Below are positions 1 to 6,284 of a stretch of DNA of 33,025 nucleotides, piece by piece (the first letter of the stretch is position 1; every line of letters begins with the position of its first letter). Origin of the DNA: Fidelibacterota bacterium (GTDB lineage Bacteria > Fidelibacterota > Fidelibacteria > Fidelibacterales > Fidelibacteraceae); assembly GCA_028699915.1 (NCBI GenBank), contig JAQVTR010000017.1, positions 1 to 33,025 on the forward strand, written 5' to 3'. Position numbers and translations under genes: made by a program. The notes beneath the pieces were generated by a model. It saw nothing but the letters and a program-made list of their open reading frames with translations. It was not told where the DNA came from and ran no database searches.

Positions 1-385
1 GATCTATAAAGTTGAAAGAAAGACCTCAGATTTAGTGAAAAAAGCAATGAGCAAACTGCTGCTTCCCTTGAAAGAGATCGTTCACACCATCACATCAGAT
101 AACGGAAAAGAGTTTGCCATGCATGAAGAAACAGCTAATATCCTGAAGACGGACTTTTACTTTGCTCATCCTTATGCCTCTTATGAACGAGGATTAAATG
201 AAAACACAAACGGGTTGATAAGACAATACTTCCCAAAGGACAGAGACTTCAGAACCATTACGGATGAAGAGATAATAATGGCAATGAAAAAACTAAACAA
301 CAGACCCAGAAAAACTCTTGGCTATTTGACGCCAAATGAAGTATTTTTTGAGAACTATAAAGTTGCACTTACTACTTGAATCTAG
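1..385 (+). mobile_element. IS30-family insertion sequence, 3' end only
   Basis: The right end of an IS30-type element enters from the left window edge. It contains the C-terminal part of the transposase and, overlapping its last codons (about 358-385), an A/T-rich terminal sequence that should be the right inverted repeat. In this IS clade the transposase commonly ends inside the terminal repeat with a VAL-type C-terminus, as seen here (KVALTT). The left end is outside the window, so the repeat pairing and target duplication cannot be confirmed. The element lies directly against a truncated ORF6N-family gene. Confidence 0.75.
2..379 (+). CDS. IS30-family transposase, C-terminal fragment (5' end outside window)
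   Basis: The frame is open from the first bases, so the gene is cut by the window edge; a GTG at 35 is internal, not the start. The visible 125 or so residues are the C-terminal half of an IS30-type DDE integrase core. The second catalytic Asp lies in the TSDNGKEF motif (around 120-140 nt) and the catalytic Glu in YERGLNENTNGL (around 182-217 nt), followed by the family-typical RQYFPK and LNNRPRKTLGYLTPNEVF segments. The first catalytic Asp and the HTH domain would lie upstream. No frameshift or stop is seen in this part, so the copy may be intact. It ends at TGA 377-379 within the presumed right terminal repeat. Confidence 0.9.
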   Translation: MYKVERKTSDLVKKAMSKLLLPLKEIVHTITSDNGKEFAMHEETANILKTDFYFAHPYASYERGLNENTNGLIRQYFPKDRDFRTITDEEIIMAMKKLNNRPRKTLGYLTPNEVFFENYKVALTT

Positions 386-929
386 GATTTATATCATGAA
401 TGCTTTTGTGAATTTAAGAAAATTCATGTTAAGGCATTCGAGTATTTTTGAGCGCCTGGGAGAATTGGAGATGAAACAAATTAAAACCGAAAATAAAGTC
501 AATAGCATTCTGCGGGCATTAGACAGGAATCAACACCTCCCTCAACAGGGCATTTTCTTCGACGGCCAGGTCTTTGATGCCTGTATTTTCACGATCAATC
601 TTGTCGGATCGGCTAAAAGATCGATCATTCTGATCGACAATTATGTTGATGAACAGGTATTGTCGATTCTGTCAAAGAAAAATGCAGGGGTAACGGTGAA
701 GATCTATACATCAATCCTGTCAGATCACTTTCAATTGTCGGTCCGGCGCTTCAATGAACAGTATGCCGGGCTTGAGATAAGAACGTTCAGACGTTCCCAC
801 GACCGCTTTCTGATCATCGATGAAAAAGAGATCTACCACATCGGCGCTTCGCTCAAAGACCTCGGCAAAAAGTGGTTTGCCTTCACCAAACTGCACCTGG
901 ATCCCGGCCTGATCCTTGAAAGGCTTTGA
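380..929 (+). pseudogene. ORF6N-domain-type protein, N-terminally truncated by IS30
   Basis: The preserved part begins near the ATG at 396 (MNAFVNLRKFML) and runs to the natural C-terminus (ILERL). From memory of the family, full proteins start with an ORF6N DNA-binding domain of about 100 residues, then this conserved sequence: a short coiled coil (LGELEMKQIKTENKV), the QGIFFDGQVFDA motif, and a C-terminal phospholipase-D-like fold with HDRFLIID (an HKD-like motif with Arg for Lys) and GASLKDLGKKWFAF. The ORF6N half is missing because the IS end sits at the junction. An open frame starting at 336 inside the IS continues into it, so a chimeric or shortened peptide could still be made. ORF6N proteins are common in phages and islands of FCB bacteria; their cellular role is unclear. 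Confidence 0.8.
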
Positions 930-932
930 AAT

Positions 933-964
933 GGAGTATGGGAGAAGCGGAGTATGGGGGAAGC
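933..964 (+). repeat. Two-copy 16-bp direct repeat
   Basis: GGAGTATGGGAGAAGC (933-948) is immediately followed by GGAGTATGGGGGAAGC (949-964), differing at one base. A further partial copy (GGAGAAAGAGG) follows. Probably a slippage product in a purine-rich spacer. Confidence 0.75.
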
Positions 965-1025
965 GGAGAAAGAGGAAGTTAAGAACTTGAGAAGTTGAGA
1001 ACCCCTACTTCGTCCGCCACTCGGC

Positions 1026-1108
1026 GAACTGGTATTCCTACAAAAAAGTGGACACATGTCGCCTAGAGGCTTAACCATGTGTCCACTTTTTTGTAGGAAT
1101 ACCAGTTC
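1026..1108. repeat. Perfect 33-bp inverted repeat with 17-nt loop (MITE-like palindrome)
   Basis: The left arm 1026-1058 begins GAACTGGTATTCC and ends GTGGACACATG. The right arm 1076-1108 is its exact reverse complement, with no mismatch over 33 bp. The 17-nt loop (1059-1075) contains a second small hairpin, GCC-TAGA-GGC. The arms contain GTGGACA and a run of six A/T, reminiscent of the ends of some IS elements (inference). It could be a miniature inverted-repeat element, two abutted IS ends, or a strong bidirectional transcription terminator between the ORF6N remnant (plus) and the converging minus-strand gene. Confidence 0.85.
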
Positions 1109-1324
1109 CTAAGTTCCCAACTTCCACTCTCGGCGTTCCCGCGCCCGGCGCCCAGCGCTTGGTTCAGGGTAATTCCGCTGACCAATCTTCCTAACTTCCC
1201 AACTTCCCCCATAATGCATTCCAGTGTGAGAAAAGAGATCCTTCCGCTGCGTTCAGCCGCCTCCGTCGTCTTCACTCCGGTCAGGTTGACACGCTTATAT
1301 TTAACTTTTAACTTTTATCGTTTA

Positions 1325-2293
1325 TCATTTATCGTTCATCGTTTTCAGGTCTTTAAAGTGCATATTCGCCCGAAGAAAATACACAAAGCCCACCGTGCAG
1401 ATGGGAATAAGTCCGATAATATGCTGCAAAAAGGCATAGGAGGCCGCGGTATTCTTATCGATGCCCAGTAGGATCAGCGCGCCCACCATAGCGGCGTGAA
1501 AGGTGCCCACAAAGCCCGGCGCGGCGGGAATGGCAATGGCGATCATGGCCGTGACCATCAGAATATAGCTTTGCACAAAACTCAGTTCGATATGGCAGGC
1601 TTTGATCCCGGCCCAGTAAGTGAGTCCGGTCACAAACCAGAGGAAAAAACTGTAGAAAATAATGCGGAAAGGGTGCCGCAGGTCAAAAAGCGCCAGCATG
1701 CCGTGATGCAGGTCCTCAAGAAAATTTCCCACGCGCCCTTTCTTTTTCTCCAGAAAAATACTGATCCTGTGCCGCAGGCGGTAATAGACGAACAGCACAA
1801 TGCCGAAAACCGCCAGCAGAACAATGAGCCCTATACGTACGATCAGCAGCTGTTTATCGGTGATAGGCAGTTCGACGAAGAGCGAAAAGACTACGACAAA
1901 AAAGAAGAAGCTCACACCGTCCGTAAAACGTTCGATGATAATAGAGGGCAGCAGCAGCGCGCCTTTTTTTCCGATGAATTTTCCGCTGGTATAGGCGCGC
2001 ACCACTTCGCCCATGCGGAATGGCAGTACATAATTCGTAAAAAAACCGGAGATGGTACCTTTAAAAAGATCATAAACCCGGAAACGTCCCATCGGCAGTA
2101 AAAAAATACGCCAGCGGGCCGCCCGCACCAGCAGGACCAAAATCATTCCGAGCATGCCGGAAAAATACCAAACGAGATTGACGGAACGCAGCTCATCGAG
2201 AAAATACTCCCAGCGCACACCGCGAAAAGCAAAATACAGTCCGGCCAGGGACAATAAAATACTTAGGGATAAACGGAGAAACCGATGCTTCAT
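1325..2293 (-). CDS. LPG-synthase-TM / UPF0104-type flippase-like membrane protein
   Basis: A 322-residue, strongly hydrophobic protein with about seven to eight membrane segments, beginning at residues 7-25. It has the layout of the lysylphosphatidylglycerol synthase TM-region family (PF03706, UPF0104). Family-like features are the N-terminal LAGLYFAFRGVRWEYF, the RAARWRIFLLP and RMGEVVRAY segments, and the PGFVGTFHAAMVGAL segment near the C-terminus. Members act in the inner membrane and are linked to lipid or glycan-lipid flipping, often annotated as flippase-like or glycosyltransferase-2-associated; the substrate here is unknown. There is no C-terminal aminoacyl-transferase domain, so it is not a complete MprF. 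The ATG overlaps the stop of the upstream cvpA-like gene by 3 nt, so it is the last gene of a yqeY-cvpA-flippase operon. Confidence 0.82.
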   Translation of the reverse strand: MKHRFLRLSLSILLSLAGLYFAFRGVRWEYFLDELRSVNLVWYFSGMLGMILVLLVRAARWRIFLLPMGRFRVYDLFKGTISGFFTNYVLPFRMGEVVRAYTSGKFIGKKGALLLPSIIIERFTDGVSFFFFVVVFSLFVELPITDKQLLIVRIGLIVLLAVFGIVLFVYYRLRHRISIFLEKKKGRVGNFLEDLHHGMLALFDLRHPFRIIFYSFFLWFVTGLTYWAGIKACHIELSFVQSYILMVTAMIAIAIPAAPGFVGTFHAAMVGALILLGIDKNTAASYAFLQHIIGLIPICTVGFVYFLRANMHFKDLKTMNDK

Positions 2294-3018
2294 GGCGTTT
2301 CTGCGTAAAGAAGGTTAATGATCTCCTGAAGATCGGGTTCCTTTTCGGAGAGCTTCGAGATGATCAGCATTTGTTTCTGCAGGGGCAGTTCATTGAAACG
2401 GAGCTTTAGGTCGTCGACAAAGGCCTGGTCCACACCCTCGATGCCGAGAAGTTCTTCTTCAAATTCCTTTATAAAACTCAGGTCATCCGGACTGGGTGAA
2501 AGCATGGAGTCGAGGCGGTTGCGGACACTGCCGTCCCGGATATAAGGCTGTACCAGCTTTTCGTACAGCGAAGGAGCAAAACCGCCCAGCAGTTTATAGC
2601 TGAAAGAACGTTCGCGGATATCCTTGCTTAAAGTGTCCGAAGGAATGGCCATTAGCAGCCAGAAGAGCAGGCTTACAACGATCGCGGCCTTCATTACGCC
2701 GAACAGCAAACCGCCAAGACGGTCCAGCCAGCCCAGCTTGACTGCATGAATGATGGAACGCAGCAGAAAGCCGGCGAGTTGAATGACAAGAATCACAACA
2801 AGAAAGATCAATACATATCCTGCAATATCGGTAATTTGCCGCGACCAGTTGAATTGCAGTGAAAGGATATCGCTGGCCCAGGATCCCAGGTTCGCCGCAA
2901 TGATAATGCCCAGGATCAATCCTACAAGCCGAACTGCGCCATTCAGAAGCCCCTGCTGATAGGATTTGTAGATCAGCAGCAAGGCAACGATAAGGATAAT
3001 TATATCAATCCAAAACAT
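2290..3018 (-). CDS. CvpA family membrane protein
   Basis: A 242-residue protein. Residues 1-120 carry four hydrophobic segments in the CvpA pattern (PF02674): MFWIDIIILIVALLLIYKSYQQGLLNG, an LVGLILGIIIAANLG helix, an LIFLVVILVIQLAGFLL helix, and the LGWLDRLGGLLFGVMKAAIVVSLLFWL signature split here over two segments. The C-terminal 100 residues are soluble, charged and predicted helical, with no recognised domain. CvpA proteins are inner-membrane proteins originally tied to colicin V production in E. coli and more generally to envelope integrity; no enzymatic activity is established. It begins 1 nt after the yqeY stop, with GGGAG upstream of the ATG, and overlaps the flippase-like gene, so all three are probably cotranscribed. 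Confidence 0.82.
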   Translation of the reverse strand: MFWIDIIILIVALLLIYKSYQQGLLNGAVRLVGLILGIIIAANLGSWASDILSLQFNWSRQITDIAGYVLIFLVVILVIQLAGFLLRSIIHAVKLGWLDRLGGLLFGVMKAAIVVSLLFWLLMAIPSDTLSKDIRERSFSYKLLGGFAPSLYEKLVQPYIRDGSVRNRLDSMLSPSPDDLSFIKEFEEELLGIEGVDQAFVDDLKLRFNELPLQKQMLIISKLSEKEPDLQEIINLLYAETP

Positions 3019-3019
3019 G

Positions 3020-3466
3020 TTAAACTCCCAGTAATTTTTTTACGATTTCCTGTACGCGTCTGCCGTCCGCTCTGCCGGCCAAAGCTTTCATCGAGGCGCT
3101 CATCACTTTTCCCAGATCGCCCGGAGTTGCGGCACCCGTTTGGACAATTGCCTGACGAACGATCGTTTCAAGGGCGGCATCATCCAATTCCGCCGGAAGA
3201 TAGGACTGAATGATCAGCAATTCCTGCTTTTCTACTTCTGCCAGATCGTTTCGGCCGGCTGCCGCATAGGTTTGCATGGAATCCTGGCGTTCTTTAGCGG
3301 CCTTTTTCAGTACGCCCAGTTCATCGCTTTCCTGCAGATCACGGATCAATTCGATCTTTTTTTCGCGTAATTTTGAAAGCAGCAGGCGCAGCGTACGCAT
3401 TTTGTCGTTTTCCCTGTTCAGCATCGCCCGCTTCAGATCGTTTTGTATTTGTTCCAGATATGTCAT
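3020..3466 (-). CDS. yqeY: GatB/YqeY domain protein
   Basis: A 148-residue protein of the usual stand-alone YqeY length, all-helical. It resembles the tail domain of GatB, the glutamyl-tRNA(Gln) amidotransferase subunit. Family hallmarks are the start MTYLEQIQNDLKRAML with RTLRLLLSKLREKKIE, the central QELLIIQSYLPAEL motif, and the C-terminal GDLGKVMSASMKALAGRADGR segment. The stand-alone protein is thought to bind tRNA-like partners; its exact role is not settled. The start has GAGGAA about 5 nt upstream. It is the first gene of the minus-strand yqeY-cvpA-flippase unit and is divergent from anmK across a 101-bp gap that should hold promoters for both. Confidence 0.92.
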   Translation of the reverse strand: MTYLEQIQNDLKRAMLNRENDKMRTLRLLLSKLREKKIELIRDLQESDELGVLKKAAKERQDSMQTYAAAGRNDLAEVEKQELLIIQSYLPAELDDAALETIVRQAIVQTGAATPGDLGKVMSASMKALAGRADGRRVQEIVKKLLGV

Positions 3467-3567
3467 AAGGATTCCTCAATTAGCTTTAATATTTAATTTT
3501 ACGCAGGAATTGTTTTATTAAAAAGGTTTTTTATTGTATTTTGCAATAGGATAGAAAGGTTGTAAGC

Positions 3568-4707
3568 ATGTATGAAAAATTATTATCGTTGCATCGTCAG
3601 GAAAATGTGATCGTTTTGGGTCTGATGAGCGGGACTTCTGCGGACGGACTGGATATATGCCGGGTTCATTTCAGTGGCAGGGATGCTTATCCCGTTTATG
3701 AAGTGCTGTCCAAAGATTTTATTCCTTATCCGCTGGAATTCGGACAGGCTTTCCGGCGTCCGCTGGAGCTTAGCGGGGAAGAAATAGCGCATTGGCACAT
3801 GGCATGGGGGAGATGGGCGGCAAAGGTATTGAAGCAGCTTTGCGGCGACTGCGATGTGCTTGCCAATCACGGACAGACCTTGCTGCACCGGCCGCCGGAT
3901 TACACCCTGCAGATCGGGGAAGCCCGCTGTCTGGTGCAGGCGCTGAAAAAACCGGTGATCTGCGATTTTCGTACGGCGGATGTCTGTTTGGGCGGTCAGG
4001 GAGCGCCGCTGATCCCCGTTGTGGACAATTACCTTCTTCGGGATGAACGGCACGCGGTGCTGGCTTTGAACATGGGCGGGATCGCCAATGTCACCTGGCT
4101 GCCGCCAAAGGGCAGCGATCTGCCTATCCGCGCCTGGGATACCGGTCCTGCTAACACGCTGATCGATAAAGCTGTGGCCGATCATACAAAAAACAAACTT
4201 TTATTTGACAGGAACGGTGATATCGCTCGCCGCGGGAAAACGGATCCGAAGTTGCTGCACTGCCTTTTGCAGCATCCTTACCTGCAGCGCGATATCCCAA
4301 AGTCCGCCGGCCAGGAGCAGTTTGGGAATGCTTTTTACCGGGAAGTGAAAGCACAGGCGGCTCCGAAAACCGCGGAAGACTGGGCTTCATTTATCCGGAC
4401 CTTGACGGAATTTACGGTACATTCCATTGCCGGGGAAATCCGTAAACGGCTTCCGGAGGAACCCCTTATCCGCAGATTGTTTGCCAGCGGCGGCGGAGCA
4501 GAGAATTCCTTTATTATGGAAAGGCTGCAAGCAATGTTTCCGGAGAGCGATGTCCGGAAGTTCGATCTGCCGGGCATCGACAGCGGCAGCAAAGAAGCCT
4601 TTGGTTTTGCATATCTGGGTTATTTATTCTTGAGGGGATTGCCGGGGAATGTTCCCTCGGTAACCGGCGCTTCGGAATCCTGTGTGCTTGGGACGATGTA
4701 TTTTTGA
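3568..4707 (+). CDS. anmK: Anhydro-N-acetylmuramic acid kinase
   Basis: AnmK hydrolyses the 1,6-anhydro ring of anhydro-MurNAc and phosphorylates it to MurNAc-6-phosphate, salvaging cell-wall turnover products in the cytoplasm. The 379 residues match the family length. Visible hallmarks are the N-terminal phosphate-binding GLMSGTSADGLD (residues 18-29), LANHGQTLLHRP, the catalytic-region LNMGGIANVTWLP, WDTGPANTLID, FDRNGDIARRG, the C-terminal ASGGGAENSFIMERL, and SKEAFGFAYLGYLF. AGAAAGG precedes the ATG. The gene is alone on the plus strand and converges on the rlpA-like gene with only 18 bp between; I see no clear hairpin terminator there. No murQ-like etherase is in the window. Confidence 0.96.
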   Translation: MYEKLLSLHRQENVIVLGLMSGTSADGLDICRVHFSGRDAYPVYEVLSKDFIPYPLEFGQAFRRPLELSGEEIAHWHMAWGRWAAKVLKQLCGDCDVLANHGQTLLHRPPDYTLQIGEARCLVQALKKPVICDFRTADVCLGGQGAPLIPVVDNYLLRDERHAVLALNMGGIANVTWLPPKGSDLPIRAWDTGPANTLIDKAVADHTKNKLLFDRNGDIARRGKTDPKLLHCLLQHPYLQRDIPKSAGQEQFGNAFYREVKAQAAPKTAEDWASFIRTLTEFTVHSIAGEIRKRLPEEPLIRRLFASGGGAENSFIMERLQAMFPESDVRKFDLPGIDSGSKEAFGFAYLGYLFLRGLPGNVPSVTGASESCVLGTMYF

Positions 4708-4725
4708 TTCAAGTTATATCACATA

Positions 4726-5445
4726 TTAAAAGATTTCCAGCATTATTATCTCAGGAAAATCCCGATGGAGTTTTTCATAGACAGTACGGGCTTCATCGAC
4801 CGATGAAAAATCTCCGATAATAAGGCGGTACAAAATACGGTTGCCTGCTTTTGCACGTTCAATATAGCTGATGTATCCGGAATAATCCGCGATACGGCGT
4901 GACAGTTCCAGCGCATCGGCGCGTTTTTCCGCAGCATAGATCTGCACGGCGTAAGCGGCAAGCGAGTTCTCATCACGGGTTCCGCGGATTTGCATTGCGT
5001 TTTCCGGCGATTCGGGTACTTCCTGATTGGGTCCAAGACCATCAAAAATGCGCAGATAAATTTCACTGGGAAGCGGTTTCAGTGTTTCACGACTCTGCCC
5101 GTCTATCACTTCCGTGTAAAGGATCCGTGTCGGATATAGCCCATGGATCCCCATGCTGTCGGCCGCTGCACGCGATATCCAGAAAAGATCAGGTGCATTC
5201 CCGATACGGTCGTTGACCGTTACCTGTACTCGCTTCCCGCTTGTGACATGATACATTTCGATGCGGGTTCCCAGCGGAAGATTTCCGTGTGCCGCCGTAA
5301 GCTTATCCTGCGAAAATATTTCTCCGGAAGCGGTTTCCTTTCCCGCAAAGGCATTATCATAGATCACAACATCCGCTTCATTCTGTGCATCAATGAAAAC
5401 GAAGAGCGTCAGTAAAACTACGAGGGAGCTGATTTTTTTCATCAT
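4726..5445 (-). CDS. rlpA: RlpA-like double-psi beta-barrel protein with SPOR domain
   Basis: RlpA proteins are septal lytic transglycosylases that cleave glycan strands lacking stem peptides. Residues 1-20 form a signal peptide ending FIDAQ with no lipobox Cys, so a soluble periplasmic form is expected rather than the lipoprotein seen in E. coli. The double-psi barrel (about 25-115) has the three functional positions: Glu42 in TASGEIF, His53 in TAAHGNLPLGT and Asp79 in VNDR. The loop after NDR is altered (IGNAPDLFWIS instead of the common GPF...IDLS), but SRAAADSMGI is normal. Residues about 164-239 form a SPOR domain (AYAVQIYAAEKRADA...LIGDFSSVDEARTVYEKL) that binds denuded peptidoglycan at division sites. 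It lies 13 nt after the outer-membrane-barrel gene with a GGAAGGAAAG site, so it is probably cotranscribed. Confidence 0.88.
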   Translation of the reverse strand: MMKKISSLVVLLTLFVFIDAQNEADVVIYDNAFAGKETASGEIFSQDKLTAAHGNLPLGTRIEMYHVTSGKRVQVTVNDRIGNAPDLFWISRAAADSMGIHGLYPTRILYTEVIDGQSRETLKPLPSEIYLRIFDGLGPNQEVPESPENAMQIRGTRDENSLAAYAVQIYAAEKRADALELSRRIADYSGYISYIERAKAGNRILYRLIIGDFSSVDEARTVYEKLHRDFPEIIMLEIF

Positions 5446-5458
5446 ACTTTCCTTCCCT

Positions 5459-6154
5459 TCAGAACGTATAGCCGATATTCACTTTTGCCGCAAGCAGCAT
5501 CGCAGGTCCGCCAGGAACGTTCCATGGAATAATATAGGTCAATTTCGGAATAATATACCAGTTTTTTAACGAGAGATAAGTCCCGACTTGCAGCGAAATG
5601 TCCGAGAGTCCGGCCGGTACGCTAACCCCGAAATACGTTTGACGAAAAACATCCAGTCCCGCTGCCAGCAGAAACTGAACAGGCAGAAAAATGTCCCAGG
5701 TATATGCGGTGCTGAATTTCCAGTACCAGCTCCGGATGAAAGGATCAAAATGGGTTTCGATAAAATAGGGGATCGGATGCTTTAGATCCGAAAAATTCAG
5801 GCTCAGCACCATAGTGGCGGTCCTTATATCCGTACGGCCGGGATAAAACATCGCTGCGACCCCCGCACTCAGATGCATTCGGTCGCGCAGTTCATGAAAG
5901 TAATTCACTTGTGTCCCGATCTCGTGATAAGCGGAAAAGTCACCAAGACTGTTCACATACCAGGGTGTGATACTGAGCTTGTATTTTGCATGATAGGCGG
6001 AAGCGTTTACGATTAGCACGGGCTGCCCGGGAGCGGGGACAAAACGCCGGAATGCATAACGGCTGCTGATCTCGGCATTTGCATCCAGATAGATTTGAGC
6101 TGCAGCAAAATGAAAAAGGAACAGGATCAGAAAGGAAGGGATTTTTTTTATCAT
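5459..6154 (-). CDS. Putative outer-membrane beta-barrel protein
   Basis: A 231-residue protein whose precise family I do not recognise. It starts with a signal peptide (MIKKIPSFLILFLFHFAAAQ). The rest alternates hydrophobic and polar residues in short strands rich in Tyr, Trp and Phe, and ends in a terminal aromatic (NIGYTF), the pattern of an outer-membrane beta-barrel recognised by BamA. Repeated strand-like stretches include KYKLSITPWYVNSLGDFS, AGVAAMFYPGR and IIPKLTYIIPW. It precedes and is probably cotranscribed with the RlpA-SPOR gene, suggesting an envelope role, but no substrate can be named. The start lacks an obvious Shine-Dalgarno site; the leader is A/T-rich. Confidence 0.65.
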   Translation of the reverse strand: MIKKIPSFLILFLFHFAAAQIYLDANAEISSRYAFRRFVPAPGQPVLIVNASAYHAKYKLSITPWYVNSLGDFSAYHEIGTQVNYFHELRDRMHLSAGVAAMFYPGRTDIRTATMVLSLNFSDLKHPIPYFIETHFDPFIRSWYWKFSTAYTWDIFLPVQFLLAAGLDVFRQTYFGVSVPAGLSDISLQVGTYLSLKNWYIIPKLTYIIPWNVPGGPAMLLAAKVNIGYTF

Positions 6155-6245
6155 ATTGAATTTTAATAAATTCCGGCGAGGAAATCAATACGCAATCCTT
6201 TGCCGGCTGATGAAATAAACGTTTTATTTTTTAGGGGTCTTTCAT

Positions 6246-6251
6246 TATATT
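6246..6251 (+). promoter_or_regulatory. Candidate -10 element upstream of the GH57 gene
   Basis: TATATT lies 33 bp before the GH57 ATG in the 130-bp divergent gap to the barrel gene. No convincing -35 box is seen; the region 17 bp upstream is just T-rich. The same hexamer stands about 25 bp before the small membrane protein gene at 23263. Confidence 0.3.
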
Positions 6252-6284
6252 CCTGTCAATAATCACGAAAATGGAGAACATACG

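Larger units (their letters stand above)
930..1324. other. 395-bp non-coding spacer with repeats and palindrome
   Basis: No credible gene is seen; the short open frames here have no recognisable protein and cross the palindrome. The left part is purine-rich, with two direct copies of the 16-bp unit GGAGTATGGGRGAAGC (933-948 and 949-964). The right part is pyrimidine-rich, and CTTCCCCCATA (1203-1213) is the exact reverse complement of 953-963. Together they look like imperfect outer arms around the perfect palindrome at 1026-1108. Confidence 0.6.

Noticed and set aside
336-395. ATG at 336 as the true start of the ORF6N-type gene
   Set aside because: This part is IS30 sequence read in another frame; family similarity begins only near 388-396.
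396-929. PLD-like HDRFLIID motif as a phospholipase or toxin effector
   Set aside because: The motif belongs to the C-terminal half of ORF6N-type proteins; only one HKD-like motif is present and the gene is truncated.
1063-1275. Small minus-strand ORF in the left spacer
   Set aside because: It starts inside the palindrome, has no family resemblance, and its codons come from the repeat-like pyrimidine text.
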